Shown here in pieces: positions 47,498-56,156 of a stretch of DNA of 64,000 nucleotides. Numbering within the stretch: position 1 is the first letter of the stretch; every line of letters begins with the position of its first letter. Where the stretch lies: positions 1 to 64,000 of the forward strand of contig JAIETP010000005.1 of the NCBI GenBank assembly GCA_019744975.1. Reading direction: 5' to 3'. The translations under genes were made by a program, and so were the position numbers. The notes below the pieces were generated by a model. That model searched no databases. It had not been told where the DNA came from and saw only the letters and a list, made by a program, of their open reading frames with translations. This stretch comes from Burkholderiales bacterium. GTDB taxonomy: Bacteria; Pseudomonadota; Gammaproteobacteria; Burkholderiales; SG8-41.

Positions 47498-48613
47498 TTA
47501 AAACAGATTGCCCTGCACGGCCGCGCCCGGCACCCGAAACTGCGTCGTGTCGCGCTTCACACCTTCGCCGCGCCGCGCCTGGTTCAGGCCGGCCTTTTTG
47601 CAGGCGACGCTGAAGCGCTGCTTCAGCAGATCGGCGAATTCCCTGTCGCCGCGCATGCGGCTGCCGAATTCAGGATCGTTGTCGCGTCCGCCGCGCATCG
47701 CCTGCACCCGGCTCATCACATGCGCCGCCTTCAGCGGGTAATGCCGTTCCAGCCAGTCGCGGAATAAAGTCTTCACCTCATACGGCAGGCGCATCAGGAT
47801 GTACCCGGCGCGTTGCGCGCCATGCGCCGCAGCGGCCTCGACGATGGCCTCGATTTCGTGATCATTGAGGAAAGGCACCACCGGCGCCGCCATCACCCCC
47901 GCCGGAATACCCGCATCGGCCAATGCACGCACCGCCTGCAGCCGCCGCAGCGGCGCCGTGCAGCGCGGCTCCATGCGCCGCGCCAGTTCATGGTCCAGCG
48001 TGGTCACCGACACAAACACTTCCGCCAGTCCCTTTTTTGCCATCGCGGCGAGGATGTCGATGTCGCGCTCGACCAGCGCATTCTTGGTGACGATGCCGAC
48101 CGGCTGGTTGAACTCGGCACAGACTTCGAGAATGCCGCGGGTAATGCGCCGCTCGCGCTCCGCCGGCTGGTACGGATCGGTGTTGGCGCCCAGCGCGATC
48201 AGCTCACATTTGTAACCCGGCTTCGACAATTCCTTGCGCAGCAATTCCGCTGCGTTGGTCTTGGCAAAAATGCGTGTTTCAAAATCGATCCCAGGCGAGA
48301 GATTGCGATAGGCATGGCTGGGCCGCGCATAACAATAAATGCAGCCGTGTTCACAGCCCTGGTAGGGATTGATCGACTGCGCGAATGGAATGTCCGGCGA
48401 ATCGTTGCGCGAGATGATGGATTTCGCGCGCTCGTCGGTAATGACGGTTTTTAACGCGCGTTCCTCGCCGCTTGCCGCCGCATTTTGGTCACTGCTCCAA
48501 CCGTCGTCAAAGGCCTCGCGATCGACCTGTTCGAAACGCCCCTCGGGATTAACGCCCGCGCCGCGCCCCTTGCGCGGATCGGCGTGTTTACCCGACAAGG
48601 TACGCAGTGCCAT
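47498..48613 (-). CDS. PA0069-family radical SAM protein
   Basis: A 371-residue radical SAM protein with the cluster motif GCEHGCIYCYARPSHAY (CxxxCxxC) and downstream ALGANTDPYQPAERE and VSVTTLDHELARRMEPR, as in the PA0069/SplB-like group. The substrate is unknown. The upstream hotdog gene ends four bases before its ATG, suggesting one transcript. Confidence 0.88.
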   Translation of the reverse strand: MALRTLSGKHADPRKGRGAGVNPEGRFEQVDREAFDDGWSSDQNAAASGEERALKTVITDERAKSIISRNDSPDIPFAQSINPYQGCEHGCIYCYARPSHAYRNLSPGIDFETRIFAKTNAAELLRKELSKPGYKCELIALGANTDPYQPAERERRITRGILEVCAEFNQPVGIVTKNALVERDIDILAAMAKKGLAEVFVSVTTLDHELARRMEPRCTAPLRRLQAVRALADAGIPAGVMAAPVVPFLNDHEIEAIVEAAAAHGAQRAGYILMRLPYEVKTLFRDWLERHYPLKAAHVMSRVQAMRGGRDNDPEFGSRMRGDREFADLLKQRFSVACKKAGLNQARRGEGVKRDTTQFRVPGAAVQGNLF

Positions 48614-48617
48614 GGCC

Positions 48618-49637
48618 TTATTCCGTTTTGCTGGCGTGCGTGGTCATCAGCTCGAACACCTTGCGCGGACGGCCGTCCTTGCCGCGGCAGCTGACTTCGG
48701 TGCGTACCACGGCGATCAGCCGGCCGTGATGCACGACTTTGGATTTTATTTTCAACGAGCGGCCTTCGCCGGGGCTGATGTACCAGGCCGACAGCGCGGT
48801 CAACGACCAGTGCGGCGTCAACGCGGCGATGGCGTTTTCGGCGGCAAGCCCGAGCAGAATGCCGCCTTGGACGTGACCAACACGATTGCCGATGTGCGGG
48901 CCGTTCTTCACGGTCGACTGCGCGGCGCCAGCGACATGTCTGGCCTGCACACCCCAGAAGCGCTGGATGAAGGAGCCGCCGTGCGCACGTACATCGGCAA
49001 TCGCGGCATCGGCGGTAGCCAGCACCTTTTTCTCGTCGGGATGCAGCTTGCCGCCGGGAATCTCCGGCGTCGGGTTTTCACCGCGGCGGCGGTGCGGCAC
49101 CGGATGCAGCTCCACACCCTTCGGCGGCTTCAACACCATGAACGTCGCCGTACCGCTGCAGACCAGACCCACGTCGTTATTGATGCTCATGGTGCTGACA
49201 CCCTGGCGTCCTGCAGCGCCCTGCACAAAACCATGCATCGCGCCGCGGCCCGACAGCCGCCCGGTCAGCGCCGCGCCGGTGAACTGCAGGTTCATGGTCA
49301 CCGTCGCCAGTCGTGTATGCGGCGGCAACCCGGCGCGTACCGCGGCGGCCGTCACCAGATCGGCGAGTATCGCAAAGCCGGACAGATTGAGTTGCCCGTC
49401 GGCTTCCGCGCAATGCGGCGCGACATCCACCGACAGCGCGGTGTAATCGGTGCCGACATGGTCGTACGACAGGTCGAGGAAATTGCCGGCGAAGTGATAA
49501 CCGGGTTCACGGTTCAGTGCGATGCCGCGCAGCACCTGCGCGCGGATCGCGTCCAGCGTTTCAGTGGCGGGTGTTGCGGTGGCTGGCATTAGGGTGGCCA
49601 GAGTCGGTGCCGTTGCAGCAGTCAGCGCTTTGTTCAT
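48618..49637 (-). CDS. Tandem hotdog (PaaI-like) thioesterase
   Basis: A 339-residue protein with two hotdog domains: one around residues 60-180 (LNLSGFAILADLVTAAAVRAGLPPHTRLATVTMNLQF) and one around 235-330 (VGHVQGGILLGLAAENAIAAL, then WYISPGEGRSLKIKSKVVHHGR). It is predicted to act on acyl-CoA; chain specificity is unknown. An Ala/Thr-rich N-terminus precedes the first domain. Confidence 0.83.
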   Translation of the reverse strand: MNKALTAATAPTLATLMPATATPATETLDAIRAQVLRGIALNREPGYHFAGNFLDLSYDHVGTDYTALSVDVAPHCAEADGQLNLSGFAILADLVTAAAVRAGLPPHTRLATVTMNLQFTGAALTGRLSGRGAMHGFVQGAAGRQGVSTMSINNDVGLVCSGTATFMVLKPPKGVELHPVPHRRRGENPTPEIPGGKLHPDEKKVLATADAAIADVRAHGGSFIQRFWGVQARHVAGAAQSTVKNGPHIGNRVGHVQGGILLGLAAENAIAALTPHWSLTALSAWYISPGEGRSLKIKSKVVHHGRLIAVVRTEVSCRGKDGRPRKVFELMTTHASKTE

Positions 49638-49691
49638 CGCCCGATTGTAACAAGCGACCCTTGGCCGCCCGCTTTGAAGCCACCCATGGGA

Positions 49692-49730
49692 ATATTATAA
49701 GTATTTGATTTAATTGATATTTTTAATATT
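49692..49730 (+). repeat. AT-rich patch, copy 11
   Basis: aagtatttgatttaattgat followed by atttttaat, almost identical to copy 14 at 60281. It lies between the hotdog gene and the tannase stop, antisense to both. Confidence 0.85.
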
Positions 49731-49758
49731 CATCCTGGCGCCCGATGGCGATGATGAT

Positions 49759-51309
49759 TCACCGCCGTTCGGCTGCCGCGGTCGCGGCGACGCAGGAATA
49801 GTTCTCCGCATTGGCGGTATCACCCGAACCCAGGTAACGCGCGACCTGCGGAAACGGACAAAGTGCATGGGTGCGCACCACCTGATCCCCGACCATACGC
49901 CAGGCGACGATGCGTGCCGGCTTCTGCTCCCGCTCGACCCAGGCCGTGATCGCGCCGATGCGGTCAAAGGTATCGGCACCAAGGCCGCCGCGACAGTGCA
50001 ACACACCCGGCAGCATGAATAATGCCATCGACTCATCGGCCGCATGCCCCGTCGTCGACCGCACATTCCTCGAATAAATGATGCTGCTCTCGGCGGGCAC
50101 CTGGGGATCCGACCAGCCATGCCACATCAGCAGTTTGCCGCCGCGGTCAAAAAACGGTTTCAGGTTGAAATTGTCGGAAGCCAGCAGTCCCTTGTCGAGA
50201 CGCGCTGCATACTCAATGTCGTCGGCTACGTTTTCCAGGCGAAACTCCCATTTGGTGTCCTTCAAGTGAAAGTTGCGCACGCGCGCCACCGAATTGGGCA
50301 GCGGTTTAGGACTGGCCATCGTGGCCCATTGCAGTTCACTGCCCGGGCGCAGATGCGCCGCCAGCAGCAGCCTGCCGGTGGCGCTGTCGCGGAACGGCGA
50401 GGTCAGCGTCTTCGCCGATTCCACCTGCGCCGCGGTCAGGCAGTTCGCGTCATCGCCGCCCTTGCACTGCAGTGACGCGTAATCGAATTTACAGGCGCGC
50501 GGATTTTCGATGATGCCGTCGACCACGCCATCGAGTCCGTCGCAGGCCTGCATCACCGCGCGGTGGATCATCGGATACTTGCTCGCCGGGATGTGATGCT
50601 CCGGCGTGCGGTTCACCACCAGATTGATGCCGATACGCGCGGCATCCAGCCGCGCCTGGTTCCACGACGGCGCACCGGCTACGATGCCGTCGAAGTCGCC
50701 CGGATAACGCTGCGCGCTGGTGATGCCGTGGCGCCCGCCGCCGGAACAGGCGTTGTAGTACGAAAAGGCCGGGGGTTTGCCGTAGTGCGCCGCGATCACC
50801 GCCTTGGCTGCCACCGCCATTTCATGTGTGGAACGGTAGGCGAAATCCAGCAGCTTGTCGGGATACGCGGGCATGAAATCGGCGCTGCCACCGACGTGGC
50901 CGGTATCAGTACCCGTGGTGGCATAACCCCCGATCAGGGCCTCCGCCATCAGCGAAAAGGGAATATAACCGGCGAGGCCGCCATCACCGACCGCCTGCAA
51001 TCGGCCATTCCATCCCGCTGCCGGCAACCAGACTTCGATTCTGATGTCCGAAGCCGGACCGGGCTTGGCCGTGATCATCACGCGGCAGAACGCGGGCAGC
51101 TTGGGCACTGCCGCCTTCAACTGCGCGGCGGTTGCCGCAGACACGCCTGTGACCGACAAGGCCCCCGCAGCCACTGCCTGCGTTCCGGTCACACTGGCGC
51201 CGGGCAGAGACAGTTTCTGCAGTGCCGAGCAGTCCTGTGCAACTGAAACTGCAGCATGGCCCAATGACATTGCCGCAACGAGTGCGGCAATGACGATGCG
51301 ATTGTTCAT
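49759..51309 (-). CDS. Tannase/feruloyl esterase family protein
   Basis: A 516-residue secreted esterase. A signal peptide (MNNRIVIAALVAAMSLGHAAVSVA|QD) is followed by the tannase/feruloyl esterase fold. The nucleophile motif is YNACSGGGRHG, with the paired cysteine and late LHCRGG (Cys-Ser / His-Cys pairing typical of the family). It would release phenolic acids or aromatic alcohols from esters. It is a single gene with a GGGGGAG site. Confidence 0.9.
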   Translation of the reverse strand: MNNRIVIAALVAAMSLGHAAVSVAQDCSALQKLSLPGASVTGTQAVAAGALSVTGVSAATAAQLKAAVPKLPAFCRVMITAKPGPASDIRIEVWLPAAGWNGRLQAVGDGGLAGYIPFSLMAEALIGGYATTGTDTGHVGGSADFMPAYPDKLLDFAYRSTHEMAVAAKAVIAAHYGKPPAFSYYNACSGGGRHGITSAQRYPGDFDGIVAGAPSWNQARLDAARIGINLVVNRTPEHHIPASKYPMIHRAVMQACDGLDGVVDGIIENPRACKFDYASLQCKGGDDANCLTAAQVESAKTLTSPFRDSATGRLLLAAHLRPGSELQWATMASPKPLPNSVARVRNFHLKDTKWEFRLENVADDIEYAARLDKGLLASDNFNLKPFFDRGGKLLMWHGWSDPQVPAESSIIYSRNVRSTTGHAADESMALFMLPGVLHCRGGLGADTFDRIGAITAWVEREQKPARIVAWRMVGDQVVRTHALCPFPQVARYLGSGDTANAENYSCVAATAAAERR

Positions 51310-51429
51310 GACTCCCCCTGAATTTTTCCCGAACTAGTTCCCGAATCGTTTTGTTTGGCCTGTATGGCATCGACCCTGCAGCGAACGATTATTGCACAGG
51401 CTTTCGGCCGCACCGCCCCCTCAGTCCAC

Positions 51430-52311
51430 CTATGGGACATCCCGCGTTAATGCCTGCGCCACGGCATCCAGCGCTGCCGCGGATGCCCCGCCCTGCGCCC
51501 GCGCCAGGTCCAGCGCGATCCGGTTCAGCGCGCGATAGGCCTCGGCAATGCGCGGATCCAGCGCATTAAGCGCCGCGAGTTGCCGCGCCAGCACCGCGGC
51601 GTCCCCGCGTGCCACCGGCCCGGTCAGTGCGCGCACGGTGCCCAGCGCAAACACATTGTCCAGCGTCTCGCGCACCAGCGGCTCCATCATTTTTTGCGCA
51701 GTGTTGCGTTCGATGCCGGCCCGCTCATAGGCGCGCAATCCCGCCTCCATCAGCGCTGTCAGGTCGTTGCAAACCAGTACGCTTGCGGCGTGATACAGCG
51801 TCTTGCCGGCGGGATCGATGGCCGCAATGCGACCGCCGAGTTGTTCAAACAGCGGCGTCAGCCGTTTCAGTGCTTCGGCATCACCTTCCACCGCGCAGTA
51901 CGTGCCCTTGAAGGTTTGCACCGCCGTCGCCGGATCGGCAAAACTTTTCAGTGGATGTACGCTGGCGACCAGCGCACCCGCCGCCCTCAGCGGCGCAAGG
52001 ATGTCCGAGGATTGTGAACCGCTGCAATGAAACACCACATCCCCCTTGCGCAGCTGAGCTGTTGCAGCCAGCGCCGTCGCAACGGACGCAATCGCCGCAT
52101 CCGGCGGCGTCAGCAGCCAAAGATGGGCAGGACGCATGTCGCGCAACACCCGCACTGCACGACCCGAACTGATGAAGGCGACGGCCGATTCCGCGGTGGC
52201 GATTTCCGCGCTCAGCACATCCTGCACCGCGCATAGTCCGGCACGCTGCAGCAGCGCGCCCAGCGTGCGCCCGGCGCGCCCCGGACCGATGATGTTTAAT
52301 GTTTTTGTCAT
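51430..52311 (-). CDS. Rossmann-like/DUF2520 domain protein
   Basis: A 293-residue protein with an N-terminal Rossmann nucleotide site (TLNIIGPGRAGRTLGALL), the central FHCSGSQSSDILAPLRAAGALVASVHPLKSFAD, and a C-terminal DUF2520 helical region (GKTLYHAASVLVCNDLTALMEAGL). It resembles 6-phosphogluconate dehydrogenase-like reductases; the reaction is unknown. The start at 52311 fits the family; the frame runs further but into the divergent gene. Confidence 0.85.
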   Translation of the reverse strand: MTKTLNIIGPGRAGRTLGALLQRAGLCAVQDVLSAEIATAESAVAFISSGRAVRVLRDMRPAHLWLLTPPDAAIASVATALAATAQLRKGDVVFHCSGSQSSDILAPLRAAGALVASVHPLKSFADPATAVQTFKGTYCAVEGDAEALKRLTPLFEQLGGRIAAIDPAGKTLYHAASVLVCNDLTALMEAGLRAYERAGIERNTAQKMMEPLVRETLDNVFALGTVRALTGPVARGDAAVLARQLAALNALDPRIAEAYRALNRIALDLARAQGGASAAALDAVAQALTRDVP

Positions 52312-52376
52312 GGTCTTATGGTATCCCACGCAGGCCGGCTTACGTGCAATCACCCCACTCATCCGAAAGGACTGCC

Positions 52377-52844
52377 ATGCATCCTCTCCCGCCCCTGCTG
52401 CTTTGTGCCGCCGCCGCGCTGCATGTTCCGGGGGCTCTCGCGATGTACCCCGAAAGCACCGAGCCAGTCGCGAACCAGGCTGATCCTGACTTCACCGCGG
52501 GCAAGGCCGCCGTCAAAGCCAAAGACTGGCCGCGCGCGATTGCCGCGCTGAACGCCGCCGCCAGACGCGACAACAACAATGCCGACATTCATAACCTGCT
52601 GGGTTACGCCCAGCGCAACAACGGCAACTTCGGGCTTGCGCTGAAACATTACGACCGTGCGCTGACACTGGACCCCAAACACCTGGGCGCGCGCGAATAC
52701 CTCGGCGAACTCCATCTGCAGCAGAACAACCTGGCCAAGGCGGAAGAACAGCGTGCGGAGCTGACCAGGCTGTGTCCCAAGTCCTGCGAAGAACTGACCG
52801 AGCTCAGCGAAAAAATCGACGACTACAAAAAGAAGTTGCGCTAG
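52377..52844 (+). CDS. TPR-repeat exported protein
   Basis: A 155-residue protein with a signal peptide (MHPLPPLLLCAAAALHVPGALA) and about two or three tetratricopeptide repeats (AKDWPRAIAALNAAARRDNNNADIHNLLGYAQRNNGNFGLALKHYDRALTLDPKH). It probably acts as a periplasmic scaffold. The start has a GAAAGGA site. Confidence 0.8.
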   Translation: MHPLPPLLLCAAAALHVPGALAMYPESTEPVANQADPDFTAGKAAVKAKDWPRAIAALNAAARRDNNNADIHNLLGYAQRNNGNFGLALKHYDRALTLDPKHLGAREYLGELHLQQNNLAKAEEQRAELTRLCPKSCEELTELSEKIDDYKKKLR

Positions 52845-52859
52845 GTTTTTCGCAGCGGC

Positions 52860-53237
52860 TTACGGCCCCGGTTCGTCCGGCAACACCCTTTTTTTCGCGA
52901 TGCCGCCGGCGACCATCGCGACGATGAACTGCGGCAGCGATACCACCGTCATCGCGATGATCGCCAGCGGCCACAGCGACGCCGACCCTCCCCCCAGTAC
53001 CATCGCCACGGACTGTCCGATCGCCATGCTCAGCGCCCAGCGCCAGGCGCGCTGCGGAAAAAAATAAGCAAGCACGAAAATCACCAGGCACATCGCCGGA
53101 ATGCCGATGGTGAAATACATGGATGCATCCCATGCCTCCTTGCGACCCGATATCATCGTAATAGACAGGCAGATCGCCAGCCCGGCGATGAAGGAAACCC
53201 CGTACGGCAGCAGATGGTTATCCGGCTTGCCCATCAT
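52860..53237 (-). CDS. Small membrane protein, four TM segments
   Basis: A 125-residue protein with four predicted helices (YGVSFIAGLAICLSITMI, MYFTIGIPAMCLVIFVLAYFF, WALSMAIGQSVAMVLGG, LAIIAMTVVSLPQFIVAMVAGG). I do not recognise its family. It overlaps the end of the upstream membrane-protein gene by about 20 bases, so the two probably act together. Confidence 0.7.
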   Translation of the reverse strand: MMGKPDNHLLPYGVSFIAGLAICLSITMISGRKEAWDASMYFTIGIPAMCLVIFVLAYFFPQRAWRWALSMAIGQSVAMVLGGGSASLWPLAIIAMTVVSLPQFIVAMVAGGIAKKRVLPDEPGP

Positions 53238-53628
53238 CCTGCCCCCTGTGTGCAAGCCACAGCACCACGCTGCCCACCAGCACGCCGGGCACGACCACGG
53301 CGCCGCTGACCAGGATCGCGATCACCACCTCGAAGGGCCACAGGTTGTGCGCGCTGTAATCCAGCACGCCGTCCACCACCACCCGCGCCATCACCACCGC
53401 AGGCACGGCGGCGCCCATCACCACGACGACACGCATGAAGGATTTGCCGGAGGTCACCCGCGCCAGCGCCGCCACCGCGAACACCACGACCAGTTCCACG
53501 CCGAGCAACGCATCAGGCAGATTGAGCTTGTTGTACGGAATCAGCCAGTACGGCACACCCACCGCGAGAAAAGCCAGCGCGAAGCCGGGTTGCCACCAGT
53601 ATTTGCGCCAATCGATGCTCATCGGCAT
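53218..53628 (-). CDS. Small membrane protein, four TM segments
   Basis: A 136-residue protein with four hydrophobic segments and an N-terminal WRKYWWQPG. Family unknown. It follows the OmpA-like gene by four bases and overlaps the next small membrane protein, forming a three-gene minus-strand run. Confidence 0.7.
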   Translation of the reverse strand: MPMSIDWRKYWWQPGFALAFLAVGVPYWLIPYNKLNLPDALLGVELVVVFAVAALARVTSGKSFMRVVVVMGAAVPAVVMARVVVDGVLDYSAHNLWPFEVVIAILVSGAVVVPGVLVGSVVLWLAHRGQDDGQAG

Positions 53629-53632
53629 CCGG

Positions 53633-54496
53633 TTATTTTTTCACCAGCTCCACGCGACGGTTTTTCGCGCGTCCGTCTTCGCTGCGGTTGTCGGCAACCG
53701 GTTTTTCCTGACCGAAGCCCGCGGCAGACAGCCGTTTCGCATCGATCCCCGAAGCGACGATCGCCGCCATCACACTCTGCGCGCGTTTCTCGGAAAGTGT
53801 CTTGTTGGCCGCCGCCTGGCCAACATTGTCAGTATGGCCCTCGATGGCGATTTTCAGCGCCGGCGCCGATTTCAGCATAGTCGCAATCTCGGCCACCGTT
53901 GCCTTGCCATCAGCCTTCAGGTCTGCCTTGCCGGTGTCGAAATTGATATACAGCGCGATATAACCGTTGCGGTTCAGTTCATCGAGCAGCTTGTTGGCAG
54001 TGACCACCTGCTGCATCGCCGCCACCTCGACAATCGACAGTTTGTAGCTTTGCGTCGGTGCGCCGAAAATATCGGGCTCCACCCGCACCCAGACATCCTT
54101 GCCGCCCGTCGTCACCTTGAGCGTGGTTTCCCCGCCGTCGGAATCCCGCGGCAGACGTTCGTACACCACCTCACCACCGATGGACTTGATCGCATTCTGG
54201 TAATTGCGGATCAGCTCCAGCGCACTGGGCTGTTTGTCCGGCTTGTTATAAAAATAACGGATGATCGTGGCATCGCCCTCAATCGACTGGGGCTTTGCCG
54301 GGCTGCCTTTGGCGCCGACCTTGAATTCCACCGCATTGTAATTTTTGGTGTATTCAGTGATCCGCGAATCCGGATACCGCGTCAGCAAGGGATGGTCTTT
54401 CGACTTCGGTGCATCCGCCGCCTGCAGTGGCGCAGCCACCACCAGCAGCGCACCCAGCAGCACACAGCCTTGCAATAAGTCACTGAATGTCTTCAT
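53633..54496 (-). CDS. OmpA-family peptidoglycan-associated protein
   Basis: A 287-residue exported protein. A signal peptide (MKTFSDLLQGCVLLGALLVVAAPLQA|AD) leads to a 150-residue domain of unknown type, then a C-terminal OmpA-like domain (YINFDTGKADLKADGKATVAEIATML, IEGHTDNVGQAAANKTLSEKRAQSVMAAIVASGI, GFGQEKPVADNRSEDGRAKNRRVEL). It is predicted to bind peptidoglycan. The start at 54496 has a GGGGAGAA site. Confidence 0.88.
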   Translation of the reverse strand: MKTFSDLLQGCVLLGALLVVAAPLQAADAPKSKDHPLLTRYPDSRITEYTKNYNAVEFKVGAKGSPAKPQSIEGDATIIRYFYNKPDKQPSALELIRNYQNAIKSIGGEVVYERLPRDSDGGETTLKVTTGGKDVWVRVEPDIFGAPTQSYKLSIVEVAAMQQVVTANKLLDELNRNGYIALYINFDTGKADLKADGKATVAEIATMLKSAPALKIAIEGHTDNVGQAAANKTLSEKRAQSVMAAIVASGIDAKRLSAAGFGQEKPVADNRSEDGRAKNRRVELVKK

Positions 54497-54551
54497 GGCG
54501 TTTCTCCCCTTGCGCAAGATTGATAATACGACACCATACCCGCAGTCTAAA

Positions 54552-55016
54552 TCAGGATGCATCCGGTACCAGCAACAACCAGTGCACACCCAGCGCTTCG
54601 GCCAGCGCCTGGAAAAATGCGATCGGCAGTTCGGTGGACAACTGCACCGGTGCTGCCAGGAACGGCCCCAGTTCCCAACCCAGTTGCTCTTCAAACTGCT
54701 CCAGCGAAATGCCGGCGGCAGTCAGATGCGCACGAATGCGCTCAGGGAGATCCGGCAAGGCCATGCGCTCCCCATCCGGCACGGTTTCACCGAACAGATC
54801 CGCCAGCCGCAAACCGAATAACTCCGCCAGCGCCACACCCTGAAACAATGTCAGCGTGGCCGCCAGTTCACCGTCGCGCTGCTCGAGGTCGTCATACCAG
54901 GCGGGATTCAGCGCGAGATGTGCTGCGGTCTCGGCGCGGGATTTGCCGGCGCGGATGCGTGCGCGGCGGATATTGGCGGCGCTGGAGGCAATCGGATTCG
55001 GGACGTATGTGGACAC
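54552..55016 (-). CDS. XRE-like helix-turn-helix protein
   Basis: A 154-residue protein with an N-terminal Cro/CI-type helix-turn-helix (NIRRARIRAGKSRAETAAHLALNPAWYDDLEQRDGELAATL) and a C-terminal region suggesting a second degenerate repeat of the same kind. The start is GTG at 55016 behind GGCGGAG. Target genes are unknown; it is divergent from the TctC-enolase pair and might regulate it. Confidence 0.75.
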   Translation of the reverse strand: MSTYVPNPIASSAANIRRARIRAGKSRAETAAHLALNPAWYDDLEQRDGELAATLTLFQGVALAELFGLRLADLFGETVPDGERMALPDLPERIRAHLTAAGISLEQFEEQLGWELGPFLAAPVQLSTELPIAFFQALAEALGVHWLLLVPDAS

Positions 55017-55175
55017 TGTACAACTCCGCCTCTTCGGACGAAATGAACGGGGCAACGGCCGTGCACCGTCAACAGTAGCACCAAAAAATCTGCGCGGATA
55101 TCTCCTGCAGCTCAAATCATGCACACGATACGTGTATTTTCATAATGCTAAGATCAGGAAAAATCAGGAGACAAA

Positions 55176-56156
55176 ATGACGCGAAAAATATGGACGCTTT
55201 CAGCGATATTGTGCGCAAGCTGCAGCGCAGCAACAGCCATCGCGCAATCAGCAACGCAATACCCGGCGAAAGCCATCCGCATGATTGTTCCCTCGGCACC
55301 GGGCAGCGGCCCGGACATCATGGCGCGGACCATAGGACAAAAACTGAACGAGGCCTGGGGCCAGCCGGTGGTCGTTGAAGCCCGGCCGGGCGCGGGCGGC
55401 ATCATCGGCTCGGAAGCAGTGGCAAAATCGGCGCCCGACGGCTATACCCTGATCATGGGCAACGCCGGCTCGCACTCGGTGAATCCCAGCCTGTATCGCA
55501 AGCTGCCCTACGACCCGCTGAAGGATTTTTCACCGATTGCGCTGGTATCGTCCGCGCCCAATATCCTGATCGTACATCCCTCACTGCCGGTGAAATCCGC
55601 GAAAGACCTGATTACCTTGGCCAAGGCGCGCCCAGGGGAACTGACTTTCGGCTCCGGCGGCAACGGCAGCACGGCACATCTGTCGGGCGAATTGTTTCGC
55701 ACACTTGCCGGCATCAGGATAGTGCACGTGCCGTTCAAGGGTGCGCCGGCCGCAGTGCTCGGCGTCATTACCGGCGAGATTTCGATGGCCATCCTCAATC
55801 TGCCGCCGGCCCTGCCCCATGTCAAAAACGGCCGGCTGAAAGCGCTGGGCGTCAGCACCCCCAAACGTTCTGCCGCAGTTCCGGAGTTGCCGACTATCGC
55901 CGAATCCGGGTTGCCGGGTTACTCGGCAACGGCCTGGTACGGTGTGCTCGCGCCAGCCGGCACGCCGCGCGAGATCATCATGAAAATCAATGCAGAAATC
56001 GTCAAAGGCCTGCGCACCGAAGAAATGAAAAAACGCATCGCATCCGACGGCGGCGAAGTCATCGGCAGCACCCCGGAAGAATTCACCGCCGTCATGAAAA
56101 CGGATATCGCCAAATGGGCCAAAGTCGTGCAGGCCTCGGGTGCGCAGGTGGACTGA
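55176..56156 (+). CDS. TctC/Bug-family solute receptor
   Basis: A 326-residue periplasmic binding protein. A signal peptide (MTRKIWTLSAILCASCSAATAIA|QS) is followed by KAIRMIVPSAPGSGPDIMARTIG, GAGGIIGSEAVAKSAPDGYTL and LTFGSGGNGSTAHLSGELF. It is likely to bind a sugar acid or other carboxylate. Its stop overlaps the ATG of the enolase-superfamily gene (TGATG), strong evidence for a shared substrate. Confidence 0.94.
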   Translation: MTRKIWTLSAILCASCSAATAIAQSATQYPAKAIRMIVPSAPGSGPDIMARTIGQKLNEAWGQPVVVEARPGAGGIIGSEAVAKSAPDGYTLIMGNAGSHSVNPSLYRKLPYDPLKDFSPIALVSSAPNILIVHPSLPVKSAKDLITLAKARPGELTFGSGGNGSTAHLSGELFRTLAGIRIVHVPFKGAPAAVLGVITGEISMAILNLPPALPHVKNGRLKALGVSTPKRSAAVPELPTIAESGLPGYSATAWYGVLAPAGTPREIIMKINAEIVKGLRTEEMKKRIASDGGEVIGSTPEEFTAVMKTDIAKWAKVVQASGAQVD